From the NCBI RefSeq assembly GCF_012650175.1, contig NZ_JAAILI010000008.1:434001-498000 (forward strand): a stretch of 64,000 nt of DNA, given 5' to 3'. Made by a program: the position numbers and the translations under genes. The first letter of the stretch is position 1, and the number at the start of each line of letters is the position of its first letter. The notes under the pieces were generated by a model. That model saw nothing but the letters and a program-made list of their open reading frames with translations. It ran no database searches and was not told where the DNA came from. The DNA is from Sphingomonas sp. S2M10. GTDB lineage: Bacteria; Pseudomonadota; Alphaproteobacteria; Sphingomonadales; Sphingomonadaceae. This document shows positions 26,821 through 33,122 of the stretch, in pieces.

Positions 26821-27296
26821 CAGAGCGGCGCCCGCACCGTGCGCTTGTCGGCGCTCACCAGCACCGCCACGCGTCGTTCGAACGGACCATGGTCGACCAG
26901 CTCGATCTTCCCGTTGCGCACCAGCTTCCGGAGCCGGTAGCTGGCCGCGATCGCGCCACTCAGCCCCGCGCCCTCAGCGAATTCGGCATTCGTCGGGCAC
27001 GGCTGGCCGAGGCGGATCGCGTCTCGGATCATCCGCAGGATCGCGCTCTCGGCGCTGGAGCGCGGATGCACCCGGCGCACCTGGCGGCCGGCGCGGAACG
27101 TCGCCGATCGGCGCTGGATCAGGAACTGCCAGCAACCGCCGTCGCGGCGGCGCGTCAGATCCACCAAGCCTTGTTCTTGGAAGCGGCGCGCCAACTCGGC
27201 CACCGGCCGTGATATGGTCTCGCCCCGCGCATATACGGCCATGTCGCCCGCCTTTGCATTGCGCACCCATTCGGTGATGCCGGCAGCATCAAGCAT
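26820..27296 (-). CDS. Putative winged-helix phage early protein
   Basis: 158 residues from the ATG at 27296 (MLDAAGITEWVRNAKAGDMA). 'GDMAVYARGETIS' followed by helices, and a second half 'PTNAEFAEGAGLS' with 'ASYRLRKLVRNGKIEL', look like two winged-helix units. This architecture is common in early genes of alphaproteobacterial phages, but the exact target is unknown. It overlaps the zinc-finger gene by 1 base. A long inverted repeat lies just upstream at 27319-27363. Confidence 0.65.
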   Translation of the reverse strand: MLDAAGITEWVRNAKAGDMAVYARGETISRPVAELARRFQEQGLVDLTRRRDGGCWQFLIQRRSATFRAGRQVRRVHPRSSAESAILRMIRDAIRLGQPCPTNAEFAEGAGLSGAIAASYRLRKLVRNGKIELVDHGPFERRVAVLVSADKRTVRAPL

Positions 27297-27318
27297 GGGC
27301 GTCTCGTTGATCGGTTGA

Positions 27319-27363
27319 GGCGAGCCGAACCGCCGAGGGCGGGGGGAAACGGCTCGGCTCGCC
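27319..27363. repeat. Inverted repeat upstream of the winged-helix gene
   Basis: Perfect 10-base arms GGCGAGCCGA (27319-27328) and TCGGCTCGCC (27354-27363) with a 25-base spacer, in the only clear gap of this early operon (27297-27437). It could be an operator or an mRNA hairpin in the leader. No T-run follows on the minus strand, so it is not a typical terminator. Confidence 0.45.
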
Positions 27364-27437
27364 AAGGCGCGCGTCTTCAGTGCGACCCGAGGGCCGCGCG
27401 CCGGTAACTGGAATGATGTTGTTCCCCCCCGCCATGA

Positions 27438-27740
27438 TCAGGCCGCCGCGGGAACCCGAGGATTGAACCACCCGGTCGGGCGATCACCCCACCATCCGCG
27501 CGCCGGCCGGCGCCAGTCCTGCCGCTGGATGGTGCCCATGCTCCACAGCTGGATCTCGGCCGCCATCACCGCGCACGGCACCACCTCACCGGATAGCACC
27601 CGATCGAACATCGCCACACCGCCCACGGCTTGCCCAAAGCGCTCGATATCGTCGGCCGGGTGCGCGGACGTGCCCACGATCCAGGCGAGCTTGTGGGCGC
27701 CAAGGCTGGGCACGGTCGCCTGCAGGTGCATGATGGTCAT
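27438..27740 (-). CDS. Phage early protein, unknown
   Basis: 100 residues behind a strong ribosome site (GGAGGG, 4 bases from ATG) and overlapping the CII-like gene by 4 bases. It contains 'KLAWIVGTSAHPADDIERFG' and ends with a Trp/Pro-rich tail. No family recognised. Confidence 0.65.
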   Translation of the reverse strand: MTIMHLQATVPSLGAHKLAWIVGTSAHPADDIERFGQAVGGVAMFDRVLSGEVVPCAVMAAEIQLWSMGTIQRQDWRRPARGWWGDRPTGWFNPRVPAAA

Positions 27741-28210
27741 TTTCCCTCCGCGATGATGGCGCGCATCTGCTCGTCCAGGGCGGCGAGCAGGGCCTGCGCT
27801 TCTGCAATTTGGGTCCGAACCCCGTGGGCCTCGCGGGCATCGATCTGCCCATCGTCGGCCAGCGCCTCGCAGATGCCCTGCGTCACATCGCCGGCCTCGC
27901 GGCCCAGCGCGCCGGCACTGCGCAGAAAATCGCCGCGATCTGCCGGGGCGCTGGGAAGCATCACGAAGGTGCCGCCCAGCTCACGGCACAACGCGCGCGT
28001 GACGTGCGGCCACCCCTCGCGCTCGCGCGCCAGCGGCTCCAGGTCCGCGATCACGTCCAGCGTGGGCCATCGATCGGGACAGTTGATGTTCTGCGCATCG
28101 CCCAGCGCCGTCTTGCCGACACGGCAGAACGTTGCCGCCGCCTCCAGGCCGCCCACGCCCTTGATCGTCTCACCGAAGGCGCGCTTCAGCGCCAGGCGCT
28201 CGGGCTTCAT
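27737..28210 (-). CDS. Phage regulatory protein, CII-like
   Basis: 157 residues. The N-terminal half (MKPERLALKRAFGETIKGV, 'FCRVGKTALGDAQN', 'RWPTLDVIADLEPLA') has the helix pattern of P2-type CII/phage regulatory proteins, with a helix-turn-helix around residues 22-45. The C-terminal half is a helical coil. It lies just downstream of the Cro-like gene region in the leftward early operon, the usual place for a lysis-lysogeny activator. The start codon is within one copy of a 30-base direct repeat (28208-28237). Confidence 0.65.
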   Translation of the reverse strand: MKPERLALKRAFGETIKGVGGLEAAATFCRVGKTALGDAQNINCPDRWPTLDVIADLEPLAREREGWPHVTRALCRELGGTFVMLPSAPADRGDFLRSAGALGREAGDVTQGICEALADDGQIDAREAHGVRTQIAEAQALLAALDEQMRAIIAEGK

Positions 28211-28710
28211 GCCTCAGGCCCTCCGGGGAGGGCGCTTGCCGCTCCCTCCCCTTCGGCTACAGTCGGAACGGACTCACAACCGACTGGAGACTGAACATGG
28301 CCGAAATCGTCGTTACCCCCCAGGGCCGCGAGGCCATCAACGTCGGAACATTGATCGACGATGATGGAGCGAAGTTCGTCTGCCTTGCCTTCGAGCGCCC
28401 CAACGATAGCCGAGCAATCATCACTTTCACGCCTGACCTCTTCCACGATCTGGTCACCCACATGGCAGATGTCTCGCGAAGACTTCGGGAAGAGGGTTTC
28501 TAACCCTCGGTCTGCGCCGAGTGCAGGCGCCTTGTTCGACTGAACGGCGATCCGGCACAGCGGCAACATCTCGATGCGGCCTTTCGGCTGACGGTTGCTG
28601 GCAGTGGGCATGCGAAATGCCGGATGCAGGCCGCGAAGTGCGCTCACGCTCATGCCTCCGGCCCTCCGGGGAGGGCGCTTCGGATCAGGCTGCATCGGAC
28701 GCACCATCAC
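28207..28710 (-). CDS. Possible early protein between cro and cII-like genes
   Basis: An open frame of 167 residues that joins its neighbours by a TGATG overlap at the Cro-like stop and an ATGA overlap at the CII-like start, as expected of a real operon member. The part at 28540-28653 reads HPAFRMPTASNRQPKGRIEM then LCRIAVQSN, which looks like a conserved short phage peptide. The part below 28504 lies opposite a plausible plus-strand gene and looks less protein-like. A shorter start at 28653 has a GGAGGC ribosome site. Either this gene or the plus-strand one is real over the overlap; I cannot decide. Confidence 0.4.
   Translation of the reverse strand: MMVRPMQPDPKRPPRRAGGMSVSALRGLHPAFRMPTASNRQPKGRIEMLPLCRIAVQSNKAPALGADRGLETLFPKSSRDICHVGDQIVEEVRRESDDCSAIVGALEGKADELRSIIVDQCSDVDGLAALGGNDDFGHVQSPVGCESVPTVAEGEGAASALPGGPEA
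28208..28237. repeat. 30-base direct repeat, copy 1
   Basis: 29 of 30 bases match the copy at 28651-28680. On the minus strand it contains a self-complementary GCCCTC-CCCG-GAGGGC hairpin followed by the start codon of the CII-like gene, so the repeat is a gene leader including the ribosome-binding region. Confidence 0.85.
28297..28503 (+). CDS. Small protein, unknown, inserted in the early region
   Basis: 68 residues: MAEIVVTPQGREAIN, then 'KFVCLAFERPNDSRAIITF' and a helical end. It has a GGAG ribosome site 8 bases upstream of the ATG. It is on the strand opposite to the early operon, inside the block flanked by the 30-base repeats. The balanced hydrophobic pattern favours a real protein, but an antisense open frame competes for the same DNA. 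Function unknown. Confidence 0.5.
   Translation: MAEIVVTPQGREAINVGTLIDDDGAKFVCLAFERPNDSRAIITFTPDLFHDLVTHMADVSRRLREEGF
28651..28680. repeat. 30-base direct repeat, copy 2
   Basis: Second copy of the leader repeat, one mismatch from 28208-28237, again ending in an ATG (28653) on the minus strand with GGAGGC in front. The two copies bracket a 413-base block that carries a plus-strand gene, suggesting insertion with target duplication or a tandem duplication that later diverged. Confidence 0.85.
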
Positions 28711-29012
28711 GCCACCTCCCGTTCATCGCTGTCGGAAATTATCGTTTCGCTTCCGCATGACGCATGCTGCACCTGCGAGTTATCAGCCTCAGCATGATCA
28801 CCCGCTTCCGCCGCCAACTCGGCATCTTTGGCGTCCATGAACGCCTTGACCCGGTGCAGCAGCGCCAGCCTCGGCGAGCGACCTTTTTTGATGCTCGCGA
28901 TAAGCTGCGGCTCACCCGTGGCCAGCGCGCCGAAACGCGTCGGTGCCATGCTATGCCGATCCAGAAAGCTCTGGAACGTGGATAGCAGCTCTTCGTTCGT
29001 CGGCAGTTCCAT
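28707..29012 (-). CDS. Cro-like phage regulator
   Basis: 101 residues. 'TFQSFLDRHSMAPTRFGALATGEPQLIASIKKG' holds the helix-turn-helix: first helix, turn and recognition helix QLIASIKKGR. It is transcribed away from the S24 repressor gene across a shared 100-base control region with two operator copies, which is the cro/cI layout. The acidic C-terminal tail is longer than in lambda Cro. There is no Shine-Dalgarno in front of the ATG, and the proposed promoter would start the mRNA within a few bases of it. Confidence 0.8.
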   Translation of the reverse strand: MELPTNEELLSTFQSFLDRHSMAPTRFGALATGEPQLIASIKKGRSPRLALLHRVKAFMDAKDAELAAEAGDHAEADNSQVQHASCGSETIISDSDEREVA

Positions 29013-29021
29013 GGCGACGCT

Positions 29022-29050
29022 GCATAATTCAGCATTCGCTTACATTGCAA
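29022..29050 (-). promoter_or_regulatory. Leftward early promoter (pR-like) for the Cro-like gene
   Basis: On the minus strand, -35 TTGCAA at 29050-29045 and -10 TTATGC at 29027-29022 are 17 bases apart. The repressor operator at 29028-29042 fills most of the spacer. Transcription would begin about 3-6 bases before the Cro-like ATG at 29012, giving a nearly leaderless mRNA. Confidence 0.5.
29028..29042 (-). promoter_or_regulatory. Repressor operator copy 1
   Basis: Minus-strand reading TAAGCGAATGCTGAA, one of four copies of TAAGCGnnnnCTGAA around the repressor gene. Imperfectly two-fold symmetric about its centre, as expected for a dimeric repressor. Confidence 0.75.
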
Positions 29051-29060
29051 GCGATTTGTG

Positions 29061-29075
29061 TAAGCGTTCACTGAA
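29061..29075 (+). promoter_or_regulatory. Repressor operator copy 2
   Basis: TAAGCGTTCACTGAA, centred 33 bases (three helical turns) from copy 1 and in the opposite orientation, in the cro-cI control region. Confidence 0.75.
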
Positions 29076-29112
29076 ATCGACCGCCAGCGCTGATTTAGTT
29101 ATTGCTGAAGCC

Positions 29113-29838
29113 ATGGCAGCAGACCCAATATCGTTGTTCGACCGCCTGATGGCAGTGAAGCCGGAAAGCCTATCGGCGAACGCCTGGACCGAGCGGGCAG
29201 GCGTCAGCCGGCAGGCACTTTCCGACATCAAGCGCCGTGGCAATGCAAACCACAGCACGATCGAGAAGCTGCTCGACGCGATCGGCATCACCTTCACCGA
29301 GTTTGAAGCAGGCCTCCGCCAGACCTTGAAGGAACCGCCGGCACCAGCTGCTCGCGCCCCTCGCATGGCGTTTCAGGGCAATGATCGCCCGCGGGACATT
29401 CCCGTCCTCGGCACGGCCGAATGCGCAGACATCGACTTTACAGAAGATAGCCATATCCACCACATAGAGGCCATGTCTCTCGATTTGGACGAAGTGATTG
29501 ACCATGCTCGCCGACCGGCCAGCCTCGACAATCGCCGTGACGTGTACGCCATCTACTTCCGGGGCCACTCGATGGCGCCGCGCTACGAGAGCGGCGAGAT
29601 CGCATATGTTGACCCCCACCGCCCGCCCAAGGTTCGCGACTACGTGATCGTCCAGATGCGCCGCCCGGACGGCGATGAAGAGCGCGTGTTTGTCGTGCTG
29701 GCCAAGCGCCTGGTGAGGATCAGCGCCAGCTATTTTGAGCTGGAGCAGTTCAACCCCGCAACCACCTTCCGCGTGCCGCGCGCGGACGTGAAGCACATTC
29801 ACCGCATCATCCCATGGGACGAAATCGTCGGCTTCTGA
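29113..29838 (+). CDS. CI-type repressor, S24 (LexA-like) peptidase family
   Basis: 241 residues from the ATG at 29113, the first with a complete N-terminal domain (MAADPISLFDRLM). Residues 22-55 hold the helix-turn-helix (TERAGVSRQALSDIKRRG). The C-terminal S24 domain has the catalytic pair Ser153 (GHSMAPR) and Lys198 (VVLAKRL), so SOS-linked self-cleavage is possible; I could not point to a definite Ala-Gly cleavage site. It faces the Cro-like gene across two operators, and two more lie just downstream. It should maintain lysogeny. Confidence 0.9.
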   Translation: MAADPISLFDRLMAVKPESLSANAWTERAGVSRQALSDIKRRGNANHSTIEKLLDAIGITFTEFEAGLRQTLKEPPAPAARAPRMAFQGNDRPRDIPVLGTAECADIDFTEDSHIHHIEAMSLDLDEVIDHARRPASLDNRRDVYAIYFRGHSMAPRYESGEIAYVDPHRPPKVRDYVIVQMRRPDGDEERVFVVLAKRLVRISASYFELEQFNPATTFRVPRADVKHIHRIIPWDEIVGF

Positions 29839-29843
29839 CGTTG

Positions 29844-29858
29844 TAAGCGAAAGCTGAA
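29844..29858 (+). promoter_or_regulatory. Repressor operator copy 3
   Basis: TAAGCGAAAGCTGAA, 6 bases after the repressor stop codon, same consensus as the copies in the cro-cI region. Centred 28 bases from copy 4. Confidence 0.75.
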
Positions 29859-29864
29859 TAAGCA

Positions 29865-29892
29865 TTGACTTTAAGCGAACGCTGAATGTAAG
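29865..29892 (+). promoter_or_regulatory. Rightward promoter for the accessory-integrase operon, with operator
   Basis: -35 TTGACT (29865-29870) and -10-like TGTAAG (29887-29892), 16 bases apart. Operator copy 4 (29872-29886) fills the spacer exactly, the same design as the leftward promoter. Repressor binding here would silence the rightward genes in the lysogen. Confidence 0.5.
29872..29886 (+). promoter_or_regulatory. Repressor operator copy 4
   Basis: TAAGCGAACGCTGAA, the most symmetric of the four copies (AGCG-AA-CGCT core), between the -35 and -10 of the proposed rightward promoter. Confidence 0.75.
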
Positions 29893-29921
29893 CAACGCCT
29901 CCATCACGCATGGAGGCGACG

Positions 29922-30104
29922 ATGCACGATTCCCCACGATGGACACGCGTCCACCTAGAAGCTGATCAGCGCGAACCCTTCGCGCCGTCGTTGCCGCGAC
30001 GCGCCAGCGAGCTGGCAGACGCCCACCCTGTTTCGCTGCCGCTTCTCGCTGGCGTGATCGTCGGCATGATCGTGATGCTCGGCATCGCGGGGACGCCGTT
30101 CTGA
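29922..30104 (+). CDS. Small single-pass membrane protein
   Basis: 60 residues from the ATG at 29922, preceded by GGAGG at 6 bases; an ATG four codons earlier overlaps that site. The N-terminal part is hydrophilic; residues about 41-58 (LPLLAGVIVGMIVMLGIA) form one membrane helix close to the C-terminus. First gene of the rightward operon. Function unknown; small early membrane proteins of phages often affect superinfection or the host envelope (inference). Confidence 0.7.
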   Translation: MHDSPRWTRVHLEADQREPFAPSLPRRASELADAHPVSLPLLAGVIVGMIVMLGIAGTPF

Positions 30105-30241
30105 TGCGCCGCGACGATCACGATCTCGCGCCCGAGGCCTGCGGCGGCAGCCGCGCGCTGGGCTGGACCATGCTGTGGATGCTGGCGCTCACCGTCTGCG
30201 GTGCGATCGCCCTTGCCATCGCCTGGAGCCCGGCGCTGTGA
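30104..30241 (+). CDS. Very small membrane protein
   Basis: 45 residues (MRRDDHDLAPEACGG...), coupled to the previous gene by TGATG and to the next by GTGA. The C-terminal 25 residues (WTMLWMLALTVCGAIALAIA) are a clear membrane helix. The overlaps on both sides and the similar topology to its neighbour support it as a real gene. Function unknown. Confidence 0.65.
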   Translation: MRRDDHDLAPEACGGSRALGWTMLWMLALTVCGAIALAIAWSPAL

Positions 30242-30534
30242 CCGCCCGCCGCTACATCTGCAAGCGCCGGGGCTGCTCCGGCCAGCGCGAGCTGCGCCAC
30301 CTGCTGTGCGCGGACTGCTGGGCGCTCGTCCCCCAGATCCTGCGCAGGGGCTATCTCGGCGCCCGCCGCCGACGCCTCACCCGCATGGCGAAGATCGCCG
30401 GCGAACACATCCTGAAGGCGCTCGGCCCCCGCCGTGCGGAGGAGCCGAACGGCCCCGCCGCCCGCGCTGCCCGCGCCTACGCCCGCACCGCCGCCCAGCT
30501 GGGCGAACGCATCGATCTGGAGGCTGCAGAGTGA
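30238..30534 (+). CDS. Small Cys-containing phage protein
   Basis: 98 residues from GTG at 30238, overlapping the previous stop (GTGA). Basic, with Cys-containing 'RYICKRRGCSG' and 'HLLCADCW', a possible four-Cys zinc site, followed by helices. Likely a small nucleic-acid-associated protein; family not recognised. Confidence 0.6.
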   Translation: MTARRYICKRRGCSGQRELRHLLCADCWALVPQILRRGYLGARRRRLTRMAKIAGEHILKALGPRRAEEPNGPAARAARAYARTAAQLGERIDLEAAE

Positions 30535-30797
30535 CCGACGTGGCCGACACCCCCGACTTTCGCCGCCTTGTGCTGGCCGCTGCATCGCAGGCCGCAACCG
30601 CGCTGGCGGATATCATGATGGCGGCAACCGAAGGCCCGCTGAACGTCCACACGCCGTACGATCAGGAAGCGATCGAGAAGCTGGCTGATGCGACGAAGCT
30701 GGCGATCGAGGCGAGCGTCGCCAGCGGCGAGTTTCTCGACGATGGTCGCGGGCAGCTGCTCGGTGCCCTCACTCGATATCTGGAGGGCTGGGCATGA
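30531..30797 (+). CDS. Phage accessory protein, unknown
   Basis: 88 residues from GTG at 30531, with GGAGG about 7 bases upstream and overlapping the previous stop (GTGA). Helical throughout ('FRRLVLAAASQAATALADI', 'EKLADATKLAIEASVAS'). It overlaps the next gene by 4 bases. No motif recognised. Confidence 0.6.
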   Translation: MTDVADTPDFRRLVLAAASQAATALADIMMAATEGPLNVHTPYDQEAIEKLADATKLAIEASVASGEFLDDGRGQLLGALTRYLEGWA

Positions 30798-31150
30798 GCA
30801 GTCCTAAGCCAACGTTGGGCTTCCCCACCCGCACGGCAGCGATCGAGCATCTGCGCACCGAAGGAATTACGGCAGCCCAGATCGCGCGGAAGATCGGCAT
30901 CGACGTGAAGTCGGTCTCGGCGCTGGAAGCAAGCGCAGCCCGGAAACGTGGCACCGAGCGCCCCATACGCCAGGCCGCACCATCTACGTCGAAGCAACAC
31001 ACCGTCTGCATCGACAACGACGTGCTGCGCACCCTCCGCCCGCATGCGGCGAAGCGGGGCCTCTCCGTCAATGCGCTGGCTCGGCTGTTGCTGGCCACTG
31101 TTGCAGACGACAATCTGGTCGATGCGTTGCTCGACGATGGTGACGCGTGA
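30794..31150 (+). CDS. Putative DNA-binding regulator, HTH plus RHH-like helices
   Basis: 118 residues. An N-terminal helix-turn-helix of the kind used for sequence recognition (AIEHLRTEGITAAQIARKIG, then a second helix) is followed by a C-terminal segment 'HTVCIDNDVLRTLRPHAAK' and 'GLSVNALARLLLATV' that looks like a ribbon-helix-helix. Such a protein could regulate excision or the accessory operon. Target unknown. Confidence 0.65.
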   Translation: MSSPKPTLGFPTRTAAIEHLRTEGITAAQIARKIGIDVKSVSALEASAARKRGTERPIRQAAPSTSKQHTVCIDNDVLRTLRPHAAKRGLSVNALARLLLATVADDNLVDALLDDGDA

Positions 31151-31611
31151 TGAACCGCACCGACGAAGTCGCCCGCGACTGGCGCGGCCTCGCGCAGGAA
31201 GCCGCCCGCCTCCGCGCGGCGCGGGAGCGCCACGCCGATCAGCTGGCGAAGGCCGGAAAGGCCGAGCAGGCCGCAGCCGCGGCCGATCGCGCCCGCGTGA
31301 TCGGCGCCCTCGCCGCCATGTGGCACGCGATCGTCAGCCACCAGCCCGAGCCCGAGCTGCAGGCCAGCCATGCGGAGATCCGCCAGGATCTCGCCGGCAT
31401 CCGCGAGACGCTGGCCCAGCGAATCGCCCGCGCGCCGGACGAGGCGAACGCCGAGCAGCTCGCCCGCATCGATGCGCTGATCTGCCACCACCAACCGTGG
31501 TGGCCCGGCGCCGAGCGCCCGCACATCCTGTTCCTGCACTCCGTCAATCAACAGGCGCGCCGCCGCTGGTCGCGCCCGAGCGTTCAGAGGGAGCATATTC
31601 ATGCCGACTGA
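31150..31611 (+). CDS. Coiled-coil phage protein, unknown
   Basis: 153 residues from the ATG at 31150 that overlaps the previous stop (TGATG). Residues about 10-60 are a long Ala/Arg/Glu coiled coil; the C-terminal part contains 'ARIDALICHHQPWWPGAERP'. It overlaps the Spo11-like gene by 11 bases. No function recognised. Confidence 0.55.
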   Translation: MNRTDEVARDWRGLAQEAARLRAARERHADQLAKAGKAEQAAAAADRARVIGALAAMWHAIVSHQPEPELQASHAEIRQDLAGIRETLAQRIARAPDEANAEQLARIDALICHHQPWWPGAERPHILFLHSVNQQARRRWSRPSVQREHIHAD

Positions 31612-32509
31612 AGCGTTCGTCGCCCGCGCGTTCCAGCGGGGAAGTCTCGCTATCATCGACCAAGCCATTGCGATTATCGATGAATACGCCGAGCAGGGCT
31701 TCACGTTGACCCTGCGGCAGCTATACTATCAGTTCGTTGCGCGCGATTTGATTGCGAACAAGCAAAGCGAATACAAGCGCCTCGGCTCCATTATCAACGA
31801 TGCTCGCTTGGCGGGCCTAATCGATTGGAGTTCGATCGAGGATCGCACGCGTAACGTGCGGACTGTCGCAGCGTGGGATAGCCCTCAGTCAATCATTCAT
31901 GCAGTAGCGGAACAGTACCGCGAAGACCTCTGGTCTGGTCAGCCGCAGCGAGTGGAAGTCTGGATCGAAAAGGATGCCTTGATCGGCGTCGTGGAACCGG
32001 TGTGCGAGCGCTGGCGCGTGCCATTCTTCGCGTGCCGCGGCTACACTTCTCAGTCCGAGCAATACGCCGCAGGCAAGCGCTTCAGCGCACTGCTCGACCG
32101 CGGCATTGAACCCATCGTCCTGCACCTCGGCGATCACGACCCTAGCGGCATCGACATGACTCGCGACAATCGCGACCGGCTGTCCATGTTCGCTTGGGCG
32201 CCTGTAGAAGTCAGGCGCCTAGCCCTCAATTTCGACCAAGTGCAGCGCTATCGGCCTCCGCCCAACCCTGCCAAGGAAACGGATAGCCGGGCTGGCTCAT
32301 ATATCGAGCGCTTCGGTGCGAAGAGCTGGGAGCTTGATGCTCTCGACCCGCGTACGATCGACCAGCTGATATCGGACGAGATCAGCGGAATCGTCGACCG
32401 CTCATTGTGGAACGCGGCTGCTGCTCATGAAGCTCAGAATAGGTCGATCCTTTCGGCTGTTCATCAGCAGTGGGGCGTCGTGGCTAGCACCTTCGGTGAC
32501 GGACGGTGA
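31601..32509 (+). CDS. Spo11/topoisomerase VI A-like TOPRIM protein
   Basis: 302 residues behind GGGAG. Residues 35-50 read TLTLRQLYYQFVARDL, like the RE/DIYY motif around the DNA-linking tyrosine of Spo11/topo VI A; Tyr42 or Tyr43 is the candidate. Residues 118-190 form a TOPRIM domain: 'VEVWIEKDALIG' (Glu123, compare the EKDA of topo VI A) and 'LHLGDHDPSGIDM' (Asp178, Asp180). No topo VI B-type ATPase gene is nearby. I recall similar uncharacterised proteins in other prophages; the standalone A-subunit reading (as in 'Mini-A') is an inference. The DNA is less GC-rich than the neighbours. It sits three genes upstream of the integrase. Confidence 0.7.
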   Translation: MPTEAFVARAFQRGSLAIIDQAIAIIDEYAEQGFTLTLRQLYYQFVARDLIANKQSEYKRLGSIINDARLAGLIDWSSIEDRTRNVRTVAAWDSPQSIIHAVAEQYREDLWSGQPQRVEVWIEKDALIGVVEPVCERWRVPFFACRGYTSQSEQYAAGKRFSALLDRGIEPIVLHLGDHDPSGIDMTRDNRDRLSMFAWAPVEVRRLALNFDQVQRYRPPPNPAKETDSRAGSYIERFGAKSWELDALDPRTIDQLISDEISGIVDRSLWNAAAAHEAQNRSILSAVHQQWGVVASTFGDGR

Positions 32510-32913
32510 ATAAGCGTGTGGCTCCACCCTTGTTACAAGCGTGCTCTCCGCGCGTCAGCAACCGCATGCCGGGGCAACAAGTGGGTGGCTGGCCACCGCG
32601 AGAGTGCCCCGAGTGCCGCAAGCTGTTCGAGCCCAACCGCGCCAACCAGCTCTTCTGCACCAGCCAGCACAATGCCGACTGGAACAACCGAGCCACGGCG
32701 CGCGGCCGGGTGCTGACGCCCTTTTCGATCGTCGCCCGCACGACGCGCAACGGAACGCGCGGCACGCCCGAGGCCCGCGACATCGGCAAGAAGGCCACCA
32801 GCCGGCACAATGCCCTGATCCAGCAATATCGCGACGAAGATCGCGCTGCCGGCCGCATGGAATGGGCCGAATACATGATCCACCGCGTCCGCCTGGGACT
32901 GGAAACCCGATGA
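32506..32913 (+). CDS. Phage zinc-finger protein
   Basis: 135 residues from GTG at 32506 (GTGA overlap with the previous stop). A zinc-finger-like CPECRKLFEP...QLFC..QHNADWNNR motif at residues about 33-62 is common in small early proteins of alphaproteobacterial phages. The rest is basic and helical, suggesting nucleic-acid binding. Function not known. Confidence 0.65.
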   Translation: MNKRVAPPLLQACSPRVSNRMPGQQVGGWPPRECPECRKLFEPNRANQLFCTSQHNADWNNRATARGRVLTPFSIVARTTRNGTRGTPEARDIGKKATSRHNALIQQYRDEDRAAGRMEWAEYMIHRVRLGLETR

Positions 32914-33122
32914 ACGCGCAGAGCAGCAATCGCCGCGCCAGATGGGCACGCCGCGAGAAGATCGCCGAAGCGGTCGAGATCGCGCGCGAGCTGGGCCTTG
33001 ACGTTGCCGGCTTCCAGATCTCTCCTGACGGTTCGGTCAGCGTGTTCGAATCGCGAGCTACGCCCACCCCGGTGCCCGGCGTCGCCAGCAGCGACTTCGA
33101 TCGTTTCGAGGCCCAGCTATGA
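32910..33122 (+). CDS. Small phage protein upstream of integrase
   Basis: 70 residues, ATGA overlaps on both sides. It starts with a basic helix (NRRARWARREKIAEAVEIA) followed by 'ELGLDVAGFQISPDGSVSVF'. The size, basic helix and position before int would suit an excisionase or integrase helper, but no family was recognised. Confidence 0.6.
   Translation: MNAQSSNRRARWARREKIAEAVEIARELGLDVAGFQISPDGSVSVFESRATPTPVPGVASSDFDRFEAQL

Noticed and set aside
28521-28760. Plus-strand open frame of 79 residues after the 28297 gene
   Set aside because: Cys/Arg/Ser-rich, no ribosome site, and it crosses the start of the Cro-like gene's coding region.
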